Of a stretch of DNA of 64,000 bases, positions 55,892 to 64,000 are shown in pieces (the stretch's first letter is position 1; each line of letters begins with the position of its first letter). The notes beneath the pieces were generated by a model. It did not search any database and was not told the origin of the DNA. It saw only the letters and a list, made by a program, of their open reading frames with translations. The position numbers were made by a program, and so were the translations under genes. The stretch comes from an uncultured Fodinibius sp. (GTDB lineage Bacteria > Bacteroidota > Rhodothermia > Balneolales > Balneolaceae). The stretch lies in contig CAJXMW010000001.1 of assembly GCA_913056235.1 (NCBI GenBank), forward strand, positions 62,001 through 126,000. The letters run 5' to 3'.

Positions 55892-56620
55892 TTAGGTATC
55901 GCGACTAGGAACCATAATTGTTTGCAACTCTTTCCAGCTGAAAGCTAACACTACTACCCAAAGCAAGGTCCACAAATTAACAAACAGCGGCGACCCGATG
56001 ATCCCCTGCTGGTTTAATATACCCAGCTCATACAGCTTGTTTAGCCCGATAATGACGACCAGTATATCAAACACCACGGGGATAAAGAAGAAACCGAGGA
56101 ATCCCCACAGGCGCTGCGACGAATCGATCGTTTTCCAGGCCTTGATCAGCGCCGGCAGAACAATAGCGGTAACCATCACGATGGCTAATCCCCAGAGGAT
56201 ATTATCGCCGAGGTAATCGCCCAGGAAAAATTTGAGTTCGAGTAGCTCATCACCTCCGCCCATCAAAGCGGTTAATATACGGGCAAAGGGCATGTTGGCG
56301 AAGATCAGTGCAAAACCGAACGATTTCTTGCCGGGCAAATTATCATAACGGTTACTCAGAAAGTAGTAGCCGACGTAGATCATGATATACGTAAACAACG
56401 GTCCGGCAATGGAGGCTAAAATGGTCAATGGACCATCACAGCAAAGACCCCAGGTATTGAAATTTCGTTCGCCCCAGCAGCCGCAGATTAAACGGCCGAC
56501 GGCGGTATGTGCAATCTCGTGTAACTCATGCATCACAAAAAGAAGAGCCACGAAAGCGGTGGTATTGCGAAATGTTAAATTTATTTTTGCCCCTAAAGAT
56601 TTCTTCAAATCTGAAACCAT
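55892..56620 (-). CDS. Multi-pass membrane protein with HExxH motif (M50-like)
   Basis: 242 residues with about six hydrophobic segments. The first carries FVMHELHEIAHTAVG, where His34-Glu35-Ile-Ala-His38 matches the HExxH zinc-protease motif, with an additional His31. A possible third ligand (Asp in the GGGDELLELKF or FFIPVVFDILV segment) is uncertain. The arrangement of the motif inside the first membrane helix suggests a site-2-protease-like or DUF-type membrane metalloprotease. No known family name. Divergent from the OYE gene. Confidence 0.6.
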   Translation of the reverse strand: MVSDLKKSLGAKINLTFRNTTAFVALLFVMHELHEIAHTAVGRLICGCWGERNFNTWGLCCDGPLTILASIAGPLFTYIMIYVGYYFLSNRYDNLPGKKSFGFALIFANMPFARILTALMGGGDELLELKFFLGDYLGDNILWGLAIVMVTAIVLPALIKAWKTIDSSQRLWGFLGFFFIPVVFDILVVIIGLNKLYELGILNQQGIIGSPLFVNLWTLLWVVVLAFSWKELQTIMVPSRDT

Positions 56621-56856
56621 CTTCGAAAATTTTATTAGCGTTGCAGCACGGCTCGGCCAAAAAGCCGCCTGCCAATTAACACACCAACTACGACTATCTA
56701 CCTACATTGTTACATTTCGTCCAATCCCTCTCCTGTTCAAAAACATATGTCCTTCCTATCAGTCTAATAGATAAAAACCATTCGTAAAATGGGAACAGTT
56801 GCCTTGTAATTATGGTTAGTACCTCTAATTAGGTTTAACATCAAACTAAATACGCA

Positions 56857-57969
56857 ATGTCTGACAAAAAGATATTTCATCCCATAACCACAGGCGGCGA
56901 TACCAAGCTGAAAAATAGACTGGCTATGGCCCCCATGACACGAAACCGGGCACATAATGAGTCCAACGCCCCAACTGAGCTGCACCAAGAGTATTATAGT
57001 CAACGTGCTTCGGCAGGTCTGATTCTCTCTGAGGGATCACAGATTTCGCAGCAAGGCATGGGCTATATTGATACCGCCGGCATCCACAATGAGGAGCAGA
57101 TCGAGGGCTGGAAAAAGGTGCTCGATAAAGTGCACGACAATGACGGCGTGATGTACTGCCAGCTTTGGCATGTGGGACGCGTGTCGCATGAGTATTTCCA
57201 GGATGGCGAAGCACCTGTTTCATCTTCCGCCAAGAATGCTGGCGGACAAGTTTTTACGCCCAATGGATTCGAACCTACATCTACTCCACGCGCACTTGAG
57301 ACCGAGGAGGTTAGGGAGGTCGTTAATGATTTCCGCCAAGCGGCAGCCAATGCGGTTGAGGCCGGCTTCGACGGCGTGCAGATCCACGGAGCCAACGGCT
57401 ACCTGGTTGAGCAGTTCCTGCATGATTCTATTAATGATCGCACCGATAATTATGGCGGATCTATTATAAACCGGGCACGCTTCTTATTTGAAGTGCTCGA
57501 TGCAGTGATCGAAGAAGTGGGCGCTGAGCGAACATCACTGCGCCTGTCACCCAGCAATCTGATGAATACCGATAACGACTCGGAGTCGAAAAAGCTTTAT
57601 GAATATGTCATCCGCCGACTCGAAGAGCAGTACAATCTGTCCTTCCTGGAGCTGGTGGAGCCGCTGGCCGATCTGAGCGAACACCCGCATCTTGCTGAAA
57701 ACGTAATTGAGTATTACGGACAATTCTACAGCGGTAAGCTGATGACCAACGGCAACTACGATCGAGAATCAGCCATTGATATGGTAGAGAGTGGCAAGGC
57801 GGATATGGTTTCCTTTGCCCGGCTGTTTTTGGCCAACCCGGATCTGCCGCTGCGTTTTAAAAAAGATGCTCCGCTCAACGAACCCAAAACAGATACGTTC
57901 TATGGCGGTGGTGCGGAAGGTTACACGGACTACCCCTTTTGGAAGAAACCAAAGATTAGTGCTGAATAA
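56857..57969 (+). CDS. Old yellow enzyme-type alkene reductase
   Basis: 370 residues. FMN-binding barrel with the OYE pattern: KLKNRLAMAPMTRNRA near the start, WHVGRVSH, HGAN (His177 and Asn180) in VQIHGANGYLVEQFLHDSINDRTDNYGG, and a C-terminal ADMVSFARLFLANPDLP phosphate-binding region. It reduces activated C=C bonds with NAD(P)H, like NemA/XenA-type enzymes. Single gene with its own terminator. Confidence 0.93.
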   Translation: MSDKKIFHPITTGGDTKLKNRLAMAPMTRNRAHNESNAPTELHQEYYSQRASAGLILSEGSQISQQGMGYIDTAGIHNEEQIEGWKKVLDKVHDNDGVMYCQLWHVGRVSHEYFQDGEAPVSSSAKNAGGQVFTPNGFEPTSTPRALETEEVREVVNDFRQAAANAVEAGFDGVQIHGANGYLVEQFLHDSINDRTDNYGGSIINRARFLFEVLDAVIEEVGAERTSLRLSPSNLMNTDNDSESKKLYEYVIRRLEEQYNLSFLELVEPLADLSEHPHLAENVIEYYGQFYSGKLMTNGNYDRESAIDMVESGKADMVSFARLFLANPDLPLRFKKDAPLNEPKTDTFYGGGAEGYTDYPFWKKPKISAE

Positions 57970-58326
57970 ATTTTAAGGAACGGCTCATTACCCTAGGGCG
58001 TCTCTGCCGAATGTTGGCAGGACGCCTTTTTATTTATATCAGACGCCCAACCTGCTCTAGCTACATTCTTGGTGACCTTTCTTTCTCCAAATTTTAAATA
58101 CTTACTGCCTTTCCCAGGTTTTGGCGTTGTTAGCCTAGAAAAACAAGTCCCCCTATAGAAACAGAATGCTTAGCATATATTTCGCTGAAGAGAGGCCATT
58201 TATTTTATTTTTTTCTGTTATCTCCCCCTGCAATCTTCTTATATTAGTGGCTTGCTCTGAGCAGAAGGCAGAGCCATCTCTATACTCATTCCCAATTGAT
58301 AATTCCTAATTCAAAATTCTAGTTAC
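57970..58326 (+). other. Intergenic stretch between the OYE gene and ettA
   Basis: Holds the OYE terminator at 57997-58035 and, near 58290-58316, the word AATTCCTAATTC, which recurs after ettA (60048) and elsewhere as low-complexity intergenic DNA. I see no gene. Confidence 0.5.
57997..58035 (+). terminator. Intrinsic terminator after the OYE gene
   Basis: GGCGTC-T-CTGCC (57997-58008) pairs with GGCAG-GACGCC (58016-58026) with one bulged T, then TTTTTATTT. Confidence 0.88.
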
Positions 58327-59997
58327 GTGAGCGATCAGAAGATTATTTTTTCAATGGAAGGGGTAAGTAAAGTCTATAAGCCCAACAATAAGGTGCTGGA
58401 CGATATCTACCTCTCTTTTTTCTACGGTGCAAAAATCGGCGTGCTCGGCAACAACGGATCCGGCAAAAGTACACTGCTGCGAATCATCGCCGGCGAAGAG
58501 GACGACTACATCGGCAACATCTCCCGGAACAAGGGGATCACTTTTGGGATGCTGCCCCAGGAACCCGAACTCGACACCGATAACACCGTTAAAGAAATTG
58601 TGCAGGAAGGCGTGCAGGAGAAAATTGACCTACTCCAAAAATATGAGGAGATCAACGCTGCTTTTGGAGAGCCCGATGCCGACTTTGAGAAACTAATCGA
58701 GAAGCAAGAGAAACTGCAGGAAAAGATCGAGCAGATGGGCGCCTGGGATCTGGACAGCAAGCTCGAGCAGGCAATGGATGCCTTGCGTACGCCACCGGGT
58801 GATACGCCGGTAGAAGTACTTTCCGGAGGTGAAAAACGCCGCGTGGCGTTGTGCCGACTGCTGCTTCAAAAACCGGATGTTCTGCTGCTCGACGAGCCCA
58901 CTAACCACCTGGATGCCGAATCGGTCGCTTGGCTGGAAGAGCACCTGGATCGCTACGAAGGTACCGTTATCGCCGTAACCCACGACCGCTACTTTTTGGA
59001 TAATGTGGCGGGTTGGATCCTGGAGCTCGACCGCGGCGAAGGCATCCCCTTTGAAGGGAATTACAGCTCGTGGTTGGATCAGAAGAAAAAACGTCTCGAG
59101 CAGGAAGAGAAGGAAGAATCGAAGCGCCAGCGCACGTTACAGAAAGAGCTGGAATGGATCCGCCAAACCCCACAGGGCAAACAAACGAAAAGCAAGGCAC
59201 GAATTAAACGCTATGAAGAGATGCTCTCAGAAGAACGCAGCAAACAGCGCGAGGATATGGAGATTTTCATTCCCGCTGGACCGCGTCTCGGTGACAAGGT
59301 AATTGAGGCCAACGATGTGTCTAAAGGCTACGGCGAACGTCTGCTGATTGAGGACATGAATTTTAGCCTGCCCCCGGGCGGTATCGTGGGGGTAATCGGA
59401 CCTAATGGGGCTGGTAAGTCTACCCTCTTTAAGATGATTACCGGCGAAGAACAGCCCGACAGTGGCAGCATTGAAATAGGCGAAAGCGTAGAGCTTGGCT
59501 ACGTGAATCAAGACCGTCCGCTGGATCCTGAAAAGTCGATCTGGGAGGAAATTTCGGGCGGAAAGGAAGTTGTCAAGCTGGGCAACCGGGAAATGAATTC
59601 ACGGGCCTACACGGCACGGTTTAACTTCAGTGGCAGCGACCAACAAAAACGATGCAGCGAAATTTCAGGTGGGGAACGCAACCGCGTGCACCTGGCCAAG
59701 ATGCTTAAGGAAGAGGCCAACGTGCTGCTGCTCGATGAGCCTACTAACGACTTGGATGTACATACACTGAGGGCGCTGGAAGAAGCACTGCTGGACTTTG
59801 CCGGCTGTGCGGTGGTTATCTCACACGATCGCTGGTTCCTGGATCGTATTGCTACTCACATGCTGGCCTTTGAAGGCAACAGTCAAGTGTACTGGTTTCA
59901 CGGTAATTACTCGGAATACGAGGAAAACCGCGAAGAGCGATTGGGCTCAAAGTATCACCCTGAGCGCGTGCAGTACAAGAAGCTGATGCGAGATTAA
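58327..59997 (+). CDS. ettA: Energy-dependent translational throttle ABC-F protein EttA
   Basis: 556 residues from GTG 58327, which gives the family-typical start (VYKPNNKVLDDIYLSFFYGAKIG). Two ABC cassettes: Walker A GNNGSGKST and GPNGAGKST; signatures LSGGEKRR and ISGGERNR; Walker B LLLLDEPTNHLD and LLLLDEPTNDLD; between them the charged P-site-interaction linker (EQEEKEESKRQRTLQKELEW). ABC-F proteins bind the ribosomal E site; EttA gates the first elongation cycles by energy state. No membrane domain. Confidence 0.95.
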   Translation: MSDQKIIFSMEGVSKVYKPNNKVLDDIYLSFFYGAKIGVLGNNGSGKSTLLRIIAGEEDDYIGNISRNKGITFGMLPQEPELDTDNTVKEIVQEGVQEKIDLLQKYEEINAAFGEPDADFEKLIEKQEKLQEKIEQMGAWDLDSKLEQAMDALRTPPGDTPVEVLSGGEKRRVALCRLLLQKPDVLLLDEPTNHLDAESVAWLEEHLDRYEGTVIAVTHDRYFLDNVAGWILELDRGEGIPFEGNYSSWLDQKKKRLEQEEKEESKRQRTLQKELEWIRQTPQGKQTKSKARIKRYEEMLSEERSKQREDMEIFIPAGPRLGDKVIEANDVSKGYGERLLIEDMNFSLPPGGIVGVIGPNGAGKSTLFKMITGEEQPDSGSIEIGESVELGYVNQDRPLDPEKSIWEEISGGKEVVKLGNREMNSRAYTARFNFSGSDQQKRCSEISGGERNRVHLAKMLKEEANVLLLDEPTNDLDVHTLRALEEALLDFAGCAVVISHDRWFLDRIATHMLAFEGNSQVYWFHGNYSEYEENREERLGSKYHPERVQYKKLMRD

Positions 59998-60124
59998 GGC
60001 AAGGTTGAATTAGGAATAAGGAAGAATATCCCTGCACCCAATTTTTAATTCTGAATTCCTAATTCATTCCTGGCACAGGAGTTAATTCCCAAGTGTTGAT
60101 TGTAGAGAAATTGTGTCCAAGCCA

Positions 60125-60202
60125 TCGACATAAATATAAACCATGTCGATAAATTACTCTTATTTCGACGTATAATTATAGCATGTCGAAGCTGTCGACA
60201 TA
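60125..60202. repeat. ATGTCGA motif array downstream of the Fic gene
   Basis: Five copies of a TATGTCGA-type half-site or its complement: TCGACATA (60125), ATGTCGAT (60143), TTCGACG (60164), ATGTCGAA (60183), TCGACATA (60195). The last four variants occur in the same order as in the array upstream of the gene. Confidence 0.7.
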
Positions 60203-60205
60203 GAA

Positions 60206-61303
60206 TTAGGCTTTGCTTCCACCAGAAAGCAGTCCATACAACTCAGTATTCAAATACAGTTGCTCCCGGCCCACTTTCTTGCTTTTAAGAATTCCTGCTT
60301 TTTCTAATTCGGACAGATAATCGCCGGCAGTTTGTCGCTTGGCGATACCATGCTCAACCAAAAACTTGATCTTGCAATAAGGCTGTTCGAAGAGAAGCTC
60401 GATCAACTCTTTGGAATAGACGCGATTGGGCAACTCCTCCCTTGCCTTCTCAAGAGTCTTATCCATTAGCTCACGAATATCATTAATCCGCTGCATGGCT
60501 TCTCCAGCCGTAACTTGCACTGCATCCAGCATAAACAATAACCAGGGTTCCCAAGCATTTTTTTCGGTTACCTCTCGTAATAAACGATAGTAATCAGATT
60601 TCCTGTGAATGATGTATTCACTCAAATATAAAATCGGGAGATTCAGTAAGCCTTTCATCACCAAAAATAAAATATTCAAAATCCGCCCTGCGCGTCCATT
60701 CCCATCATCAAAAGGATGAATAGCTTCAAATTGATAATGGATGACGCCCATCTTTACTAGTGGATCCAACTCATTGTCCTCATCATGAATATAATTTTCA
60801 AGGTTCGATAGTAATTTTCGAATTCGCTCTTCGCCTTCCGGCGGCCAGTAAATAATATTATTAGTGTTAGGGTTAGCAATGACCGTTCCGGGGGTATTAC
60901 GGATGCCGGCCTCATTCTGCTTAATTGTTTGTACGAGTTTAATAAATAGGTTGGTTGATAGCGGCCGATCATTCAACGCATTAAACCCTTCCCATAACGC
61001 TTCCCGATATCGAAGAACCTCTTTGGTCTGCGGATCATAATTCCGGTCCTCTGCTGCAAAAGCTTCGTAGAGCCGGTCGTTGGTGGTAATGACATTTTCA
61101 ATTTCAGAACTGGCCTTTGCCTCCTGTAGAATAATTGAATTGATTAATATAGACTGGTTCGGAATGGTCTCGGCCTTGCCTTTGAGCTCAGCCAATACTC
61201 GATTAGCAGAAATAGCCGCTTTTAATACCTCAGACGTTTCAATTTTGGCATCAGGAGGCAAATGTGGGAGATCGTTATAAGGCTTATTTGAACTTTGTGC
61301 CAT
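60206..61303 (-). CDS. Fic-family AMP transferase, class II with C-terminal winged helix
   Basis: 365 residues. N-terminal DUF4172-like segment; inhibitory-helix motif SSEIEN (65-70) fits (S/T)xxxE(G/N), which places its Glu against the ATP site; Fic motif HPFDDGNGR (196-204) is complete, so it is competent to transfer AMP to a hydroxyl on a target protein. A C-terminal winged helix (about 300-360) probably binds DNA or a partner. No separate antitoxin gene is present because the inhibitory helix is built in. Both flanks carry arrays of the ATGTCGA motif, suggesting autoregulation. Confidence 0.9.
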   Translation of the reverse strand: MAQSSNKPYNDLPHLPPDAKIETSEVLKAAISANRVLAELKGKAETIPNQSILINSIILQEAKASSEIENVITTNDRLYEAFAAEDRNYDPQTKEVLRYREALWEGFNALNDRPLSTNLFIKLVQTIKQNEAGIRNTPGTVIANPNTNNIIYWPPEGEERIRKLLSNLENYIHDEDNELDPLVKMGVIHYQFEAIHPFDDGNGRAGRILNILFLVMKGLLNLPILYLSEYIIHRKSDYYRLLREVTEKNAWEPWLLFMLDAVQVTAGEAMQRINDIRELMDKTLEKAREELPNRVYSKELIELLFEQPYCKIKFLVEHGIAKRQTAGDYLSELEKAGILKSKKVGREQLYLNTELYGLLSGGSKA

Positions 61304-61314
61304 AAGTATAGATT

Positions 61315-61375
61315 TATGTCGATGATTTCGACGCTTTCCTGATACATGTCGAAATATATTAAATATATCGACATA
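61315..61375. promoter_or_regulatory. ATGTCGA motif array upstream of the Fic gene
   Basis: Four copies in the order ATGTCGAT (61316), TTCGACG (61327), ATGTCGAA (61346), TCGACATA (61368), within 72 bases of the fic start codon (61303 on the minus strand). Candidate operator array; two opposed sites would make a TATGTCGACATA palindrome. Confidence 0.65.
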
Positions 61376-61450
61376 TAGATAATAGTTTTCGTCAGCATCA
61401 TATCAACAGAAACACTTGCCAGTATTTATTGCTGCATTTTGAAGTTCTTG

Positions 61451-61738
61451 TTATCCCTGCCCTCCTGATTTCTCCTCCAACAGCGGAAGCTCGGAGTCGT
61501 CGCTTTCGGTGAGCTCAAAACCCCATTTTTTGAGTAATGGTTCCTCCAGCGACTCATCGCGGTACTCATCGGGAATGAGAATTGGGATGCCGTAGATTAC
61601 CGGGAAGTAGCGCGTACACTCGGGACAGCTAAGCAATCCCTCGAGGATTTCCCCGTCTTCGGCTTCGTTAAAGACATTGACCTCCAGATCGTGTTTATCG
61701 ATCGGGCAGCAGAGTTTTTCAAGTAGTTCTTTCGTCAT
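61451..61738 (-). CDS. Trm112-family zinc protein
   Basis: 95 residues. Start MTKELLEKLCCPIDKHDLEV, then LLSCPECTRYFPVIYGIPILIPDE: Cys residues near 10-11 and 38/41 form the zinc site of the UPF0434/Trm112 family, small partners that activate several methyltransferases in other organisms. The target here is unknown. The acidic C-terminal tail is longer than usual by about 30 residues. Confidence 0.88.
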   Translation of the reverse strand: MTKELLEKLCCPIDKHDLEVNVFNEAEDGEILEGLLSCPECTRYFPVIYGIPILIPDEYRDESLEEPLLKKWGFELTESDDSELPLLEEKSGGQG

Positions 61739-61832
61739 TACTTCTCAATTTAGGGATGCAACGCAGAGCATTGCATCCAGATTAAACTAAAAACTTCTTT
61801 TCCGCCTTTTAGCTTGATACAAACTTCTTCAT

Positions 61833-62207
61833 GTTCATTTTTCAGTGAGGAAAAAATGAACCAAAAAACTCACCACCTGAGAATTCTTCGCCTGAGCGGT
61901 GCTCACCAGAACCTGCAAAAGCGCAAACTCATTCGCTATGCTCATTCAGATCCCGAAGGTTCGGGACCAACGGTTCTGCTTCACTTGTACCGAGACAACT
62001 CACAATTCATATGGTGGTTTTTTAGAGGGCCTAGAATTCTGAGCGGAGAACGGTAGGCGAAACAGCGTATTTCGTACCGGTACATCTCGCAGAAACAACT
62101 ACAAAAGACAAAGGACCATCGAAATACGCTAGCCGGACGATCAGAGTCGCATTCAGAATTCTCAGCCTTGATTTTTTAGTACCTTTTGGATCAAGCCAAA
62201 AGGTGCT
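61833..62207. repeat. Paired inverted palindromic element, locus 2 (units D and C)
   Basis: Same layout as at 55.4-55.8 kb. Unit D (minus orientation): hairpin GTTCATTTTT...AAAAAATGAAC (61833-61861), GAATTC at 61881 and CAATTC at 62004 (123 bp apart), a 7-bp inner stem CAGAACC/GGTTCTG (61907, 61972). Unit C: GAATTC at 62034 and 62156, inner stem AGCGTATTTCG (62064) with CGAAATACGCT (62120), ACCGGT at 62076, hairpin ACCTTTTGG-ATCAAG-CCAAAAGGT. Bases 62156-62177 of C are the exact complement of 55407-55428 in unit A. No protein is encoded between 61739 and 62266. Confidence 0.8.
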
Positions 62208-62266
62208 ACTCATATAGTTTTCTTTCAGATCCTGAAACAAGTTCAGGATGACATGAATATTGCCAA

Positions 62267-62905
62267 TCATGTCTCATTCAGTGCTTCGTTATAATTTAAA
62301 GTCTGCTGCTTCGGTTCATCATCTTGCAGAATCCCTGAAATCACTGCTACGCCGTTGAACTCCAACCCATTGAGTTCGCTGATTTTATCTGGCGTAATGC
62401 CCCCCGAAATAAACAGCGGCATATCGGTAATTTCCCGGGCTTTTTTTACTGTTTCCGGCTTTACAATTTCACAACTTCCAACAGAGGGTGATGGGAACAT
62501 GGCACAAAACGAAACGTAATCAAAGCCGTTCTCCTTCGCCCATTCGATCACTTCCTGATCGTTGCTACAGGTAATACCGGCAATAAAATCACGGCCGATT
62601 TCTTCTTTAATCTTTTCAAAATCTTCCGGTATCTCATCAAAATGCACCCCATCGAGATCCGTTTTTTTCAGCATTTTCCAGTCGTCATTCATCAGTACCG
62701 GCACGTCATACCTGTGTGCCATTTCCCTGATATAGCTAGCCAACTGTTGCTTGTCGCCTAAATGCATCCGGTCTGGCCAGCGATTCCAGATCTGCAGGAT
62801 ATTGACACCGCCCTTCAGGGCCTGCTCTACTTTATCCAACAACACAGACTGATCCATCGCCGGATCAACAACCAGGTAAACACCGTTTAATTTTTGTTTC
62901 GTCAT
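62267..62905 (-). CDS. ThiE-like protein, divergent active site
   Basis: 212 residues with a TIM-barrel pattern of thiamine-phosphate synthase: GVYLVVDPAM..., ALKGGVNILQIW, VPVLMNDDWKMLKKTDLDGVHFDEI, MPLFISGGITPDKISEL and NGVAVISGIL. Several usual ThiE residues differ: the Lys of the LRxK motif is replaced (LQIWNRW), and the TxTK pyrophosphate loop reads PSPSVGSC. It may have another barrel-type function; placement next to an AIR-synthase-related gene (ThiL-like) is the only context in favour of thiamine synthesis. Confidence 0.7.
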   Translation of the reverse strand: MTKQKLNGVYLVVDPAMDQSVLLDKVEQALKGGVNILQIWNRWPDRMHLGDKQQLASYIREMAHRYDVPVLMNDDWKMLKKTDLDGVHFDEIPEDFEKIKEEIGRDFIAGITCSNDQEVIEWAKENGFDYVSFCAMFPSPSVGSCEIVKPETVKKAREITDMPLFISGGITPDKISELNGLEFNGVAVISGILQDDEPKQQTLNYNEALNET

Positions 62906-62983
62906 AATCTTTTTGACCCATCCTTGTTTTTTCCCTAAAATTGAGGGAAAAAGACTTTTTATTTAGTTATCTATCCTACTCAT

Positions 62984-64000
62984 TTATTTCCATCCTTTTT
63001 CCCTTGCTTCAAAAAAGGCATTCCAGTAAGGGTCTTTACCATCAAACTGAAATTCTTTTTTATCGCCATTCTCAATCAACATACATCCATCATCGTGCTT
63101 GGTCAATTCTCCGACGACAGCCGCAGGAATCGATTTATCTTTTAGATGATCAACCAAGGCCCGCTCTTGTCCATCCGATACGGCCATGATCATGGATCCA
63201 GCTCCAACACACAGACGGTGATCAATCTCAAACAGCTCACAAATTTGTTTAGGCGCTTCTCCCACCGGCAGCTTGTCGCTGTCTACCCGAAAACTACAAC
63301 CCGAAGCTTCTGCCAGCTCGGAAATTCCGCCCAACAGGCCGCCTTCGGTAACGTCGTGCATAGCTTTGAGCTCTTTATTGGGTGCCAGCACTTCGGCAGC
63401 GGCCAATGCATCATCCAAAGAGGAAGTTCGAAAGAAATTCTGGCATCCCTGCTCGTAAACCTCCTCACCACATTTTTCTTTGACGGTTTCGGGAAAGCTC
63501 TTTGCGAGAATGGACGAGGCTGCCAATGCACTTTCTTTGGTAACCACAATCTTGTCACCTGGCTCAGCGCCATCGCTTGTAATAATCTCATCTAACGAAA
63601 CCTGCAGAAACATGGTGCCTCCACCCGGTGTGGTGGACTCTTGGCCAGGAATTTGTGCCGTATGTCCACCGGTGATGGCTACACCAATCTCATCACAAAA
63701 GCGATGGATATGTCCCCAGTATCTTTTGAATTTATCCAACCCAAAATCAGTCGGTAGGTTCAACGTAACCTGCGCATACTGAGGGGCAAAGCCCGTGGTA
63801 GCCATGTCGTTAGCCAGCAGATGCACCGACAGCCAAGCCGACTCTTTAAGTCCCAACGAAGGTATCAGCGACAGCGGATCGCTCGAGGTCGCAAGTCCTC
63901 TGCCATTCCCGAGATCAATCACCGCCGTATCCACGCCATAGCTTGGACCTTTAACCACCTCCTCGCGCTGACGACCGCTTTGAGGTTGCAGGACTTCTCG
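62984..64000 (-). CDS. AIR synthase-related protein (PurM/HypE/ThiL fold), 5' end cut by window
   Basis: Reading frame stays open past the window edge: codons upstream of the internal GTG at 63958 encode REVLQPQSGRQREE and link to VVKGPSYGVDTAVIDLG, so the start lies outside. 338 residues are visible. PurM-type ATP-binding fold: DTAVIDLGNGRGLATSSDPLS, the ANDMATTGFAPQYAQVTLNLP block, GGHTAQIPGQES and HDVTEGGLLGGISELAEASG. This is the AIR-synthase-related branch close to HypE; ThiL is another member of the fold. The substrate is uncertain. 79 bases upstream of the ThiE-like gene. Confidence 0.8.
   Translation of the reverse strand, partial: REVLQPQSGRQREEVVKGPSYGVDTAVIDLGNGRGLATSSDPLSLIPSLGLKESAWLSVHLLANDMATTGFAPQYAQVTLNLPTDFGLDKFKRYWGHIHRFCDEIGVAITGGHTAQIPGQESTTPGGGTMFLQVSLDEIITSDGAEPGDKIVVTKESALAASSILAKSFPETVKEKCGEEVYEQGCQNFFRTSSLDDALAAAEVLAPNKELKAMHDVTEGGLLGGISELAEASGCSFRVDSDKLPVGEAPKQICELFEIDHRLCVGAGSMIMAVSDGQERALVDHLKDKSIPAAVVGELTKHDDGCMLIENGDKKEFQFDGKDPYWNAFFEAREKGWK

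Noticed and set aside
61814-62056. An 80-residue reading frame
   Set aside because: It lies within unit D of the palindromic element and has no recognisable protein pattern.

Overview
This window looks like a chromosome segment of a rod-shaped or marine/halophilic member of the Bacteroidota/Balneolota side of the tree (my guess is a Balneolales genus such as Fodinibius or Balneola). The basis is a Bacteroidota-style promoter (TTG, 21 bp, TATATTTG) in front of the tRNA-Lys gene, few clear Shine-Dalgarno sites, many short lipoproteins, a carbamoyl-phosphate synthase large chain without the allosteric domain, and intergenic simple repeats of the kind common in that group. The taxonomy is inference; no rRNA gene is present.

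Layout. 0.3-8.8 kb: a TlpA-like thioredoxin protein, a two-component pair, an SDR, a DUF58 gene followed by three tandem paralogous lipoproteins resembling TonB C-terminal domains, an arginine deiminase/DDAH-family enzyme, and a CPXCG zinc protein. 9-25 kb: housekeeping genes carA, carB, recQ, ddl, an OppA-type lipoprotein, nadK, mdh, a NYN/cold-shock-like protein, a flippase, aroQ overlapping a HIT gene, and a metallo-hydrolase; then tRNA-Lys. 25-31.3 kb: ftsH, a 57-residue protein, mscL with a zinc ribbon, an NhaC antiporter, a PlsC acyltransferase and a CYTH protein. 31.5-40.4 kb: a glycerol module (GntR/HutC regulator, glpK, glpD, glpF, an outer-membrane porin) followed by a GH31 alpha-glucosidase. 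Two operator-like palindromes lie between the regulator and glpK.

41.7-51.6 kb: an orphan PAS histidine kinase, then what looks like a defence island. Two divergent HNH nucleases (one with the sulfur-binding-domain architecture of phosphorothioate-dependent restriction enzymes) precede a tightly packed, AT-rich three-gene operon: a DNA methyltransferase, an 848-residue protein carrying both an Hsp90/MORC-like GHKL ATPase and a C-terminal histidine kinase, and a 604-residue protein with a receiver-like domain. I regard this operon as the best candidate for an undescribed system: a restriction-modification-like module that appears to signal by phosphotransfer.

51.6-64 kb: a decayed paralogue of the neighbouring permease, yehS, a 23-bp tandem repeat array, an APC/CCC-type permease, a DUF3185 protein, a membrane HExxH protein, an OYE-type reductase, ettA, a self-regulated Fic protein bracketed by arrays of an ATGTCGA motif, Trm112, a divergent ThiE-like protein and an AIR-synthase-related protein cut by the window edge. 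Two loci (55.4-55.8 and 61.8-62.2 kb) carry a paired, palindromic intergenic element whose stems covary between copies.
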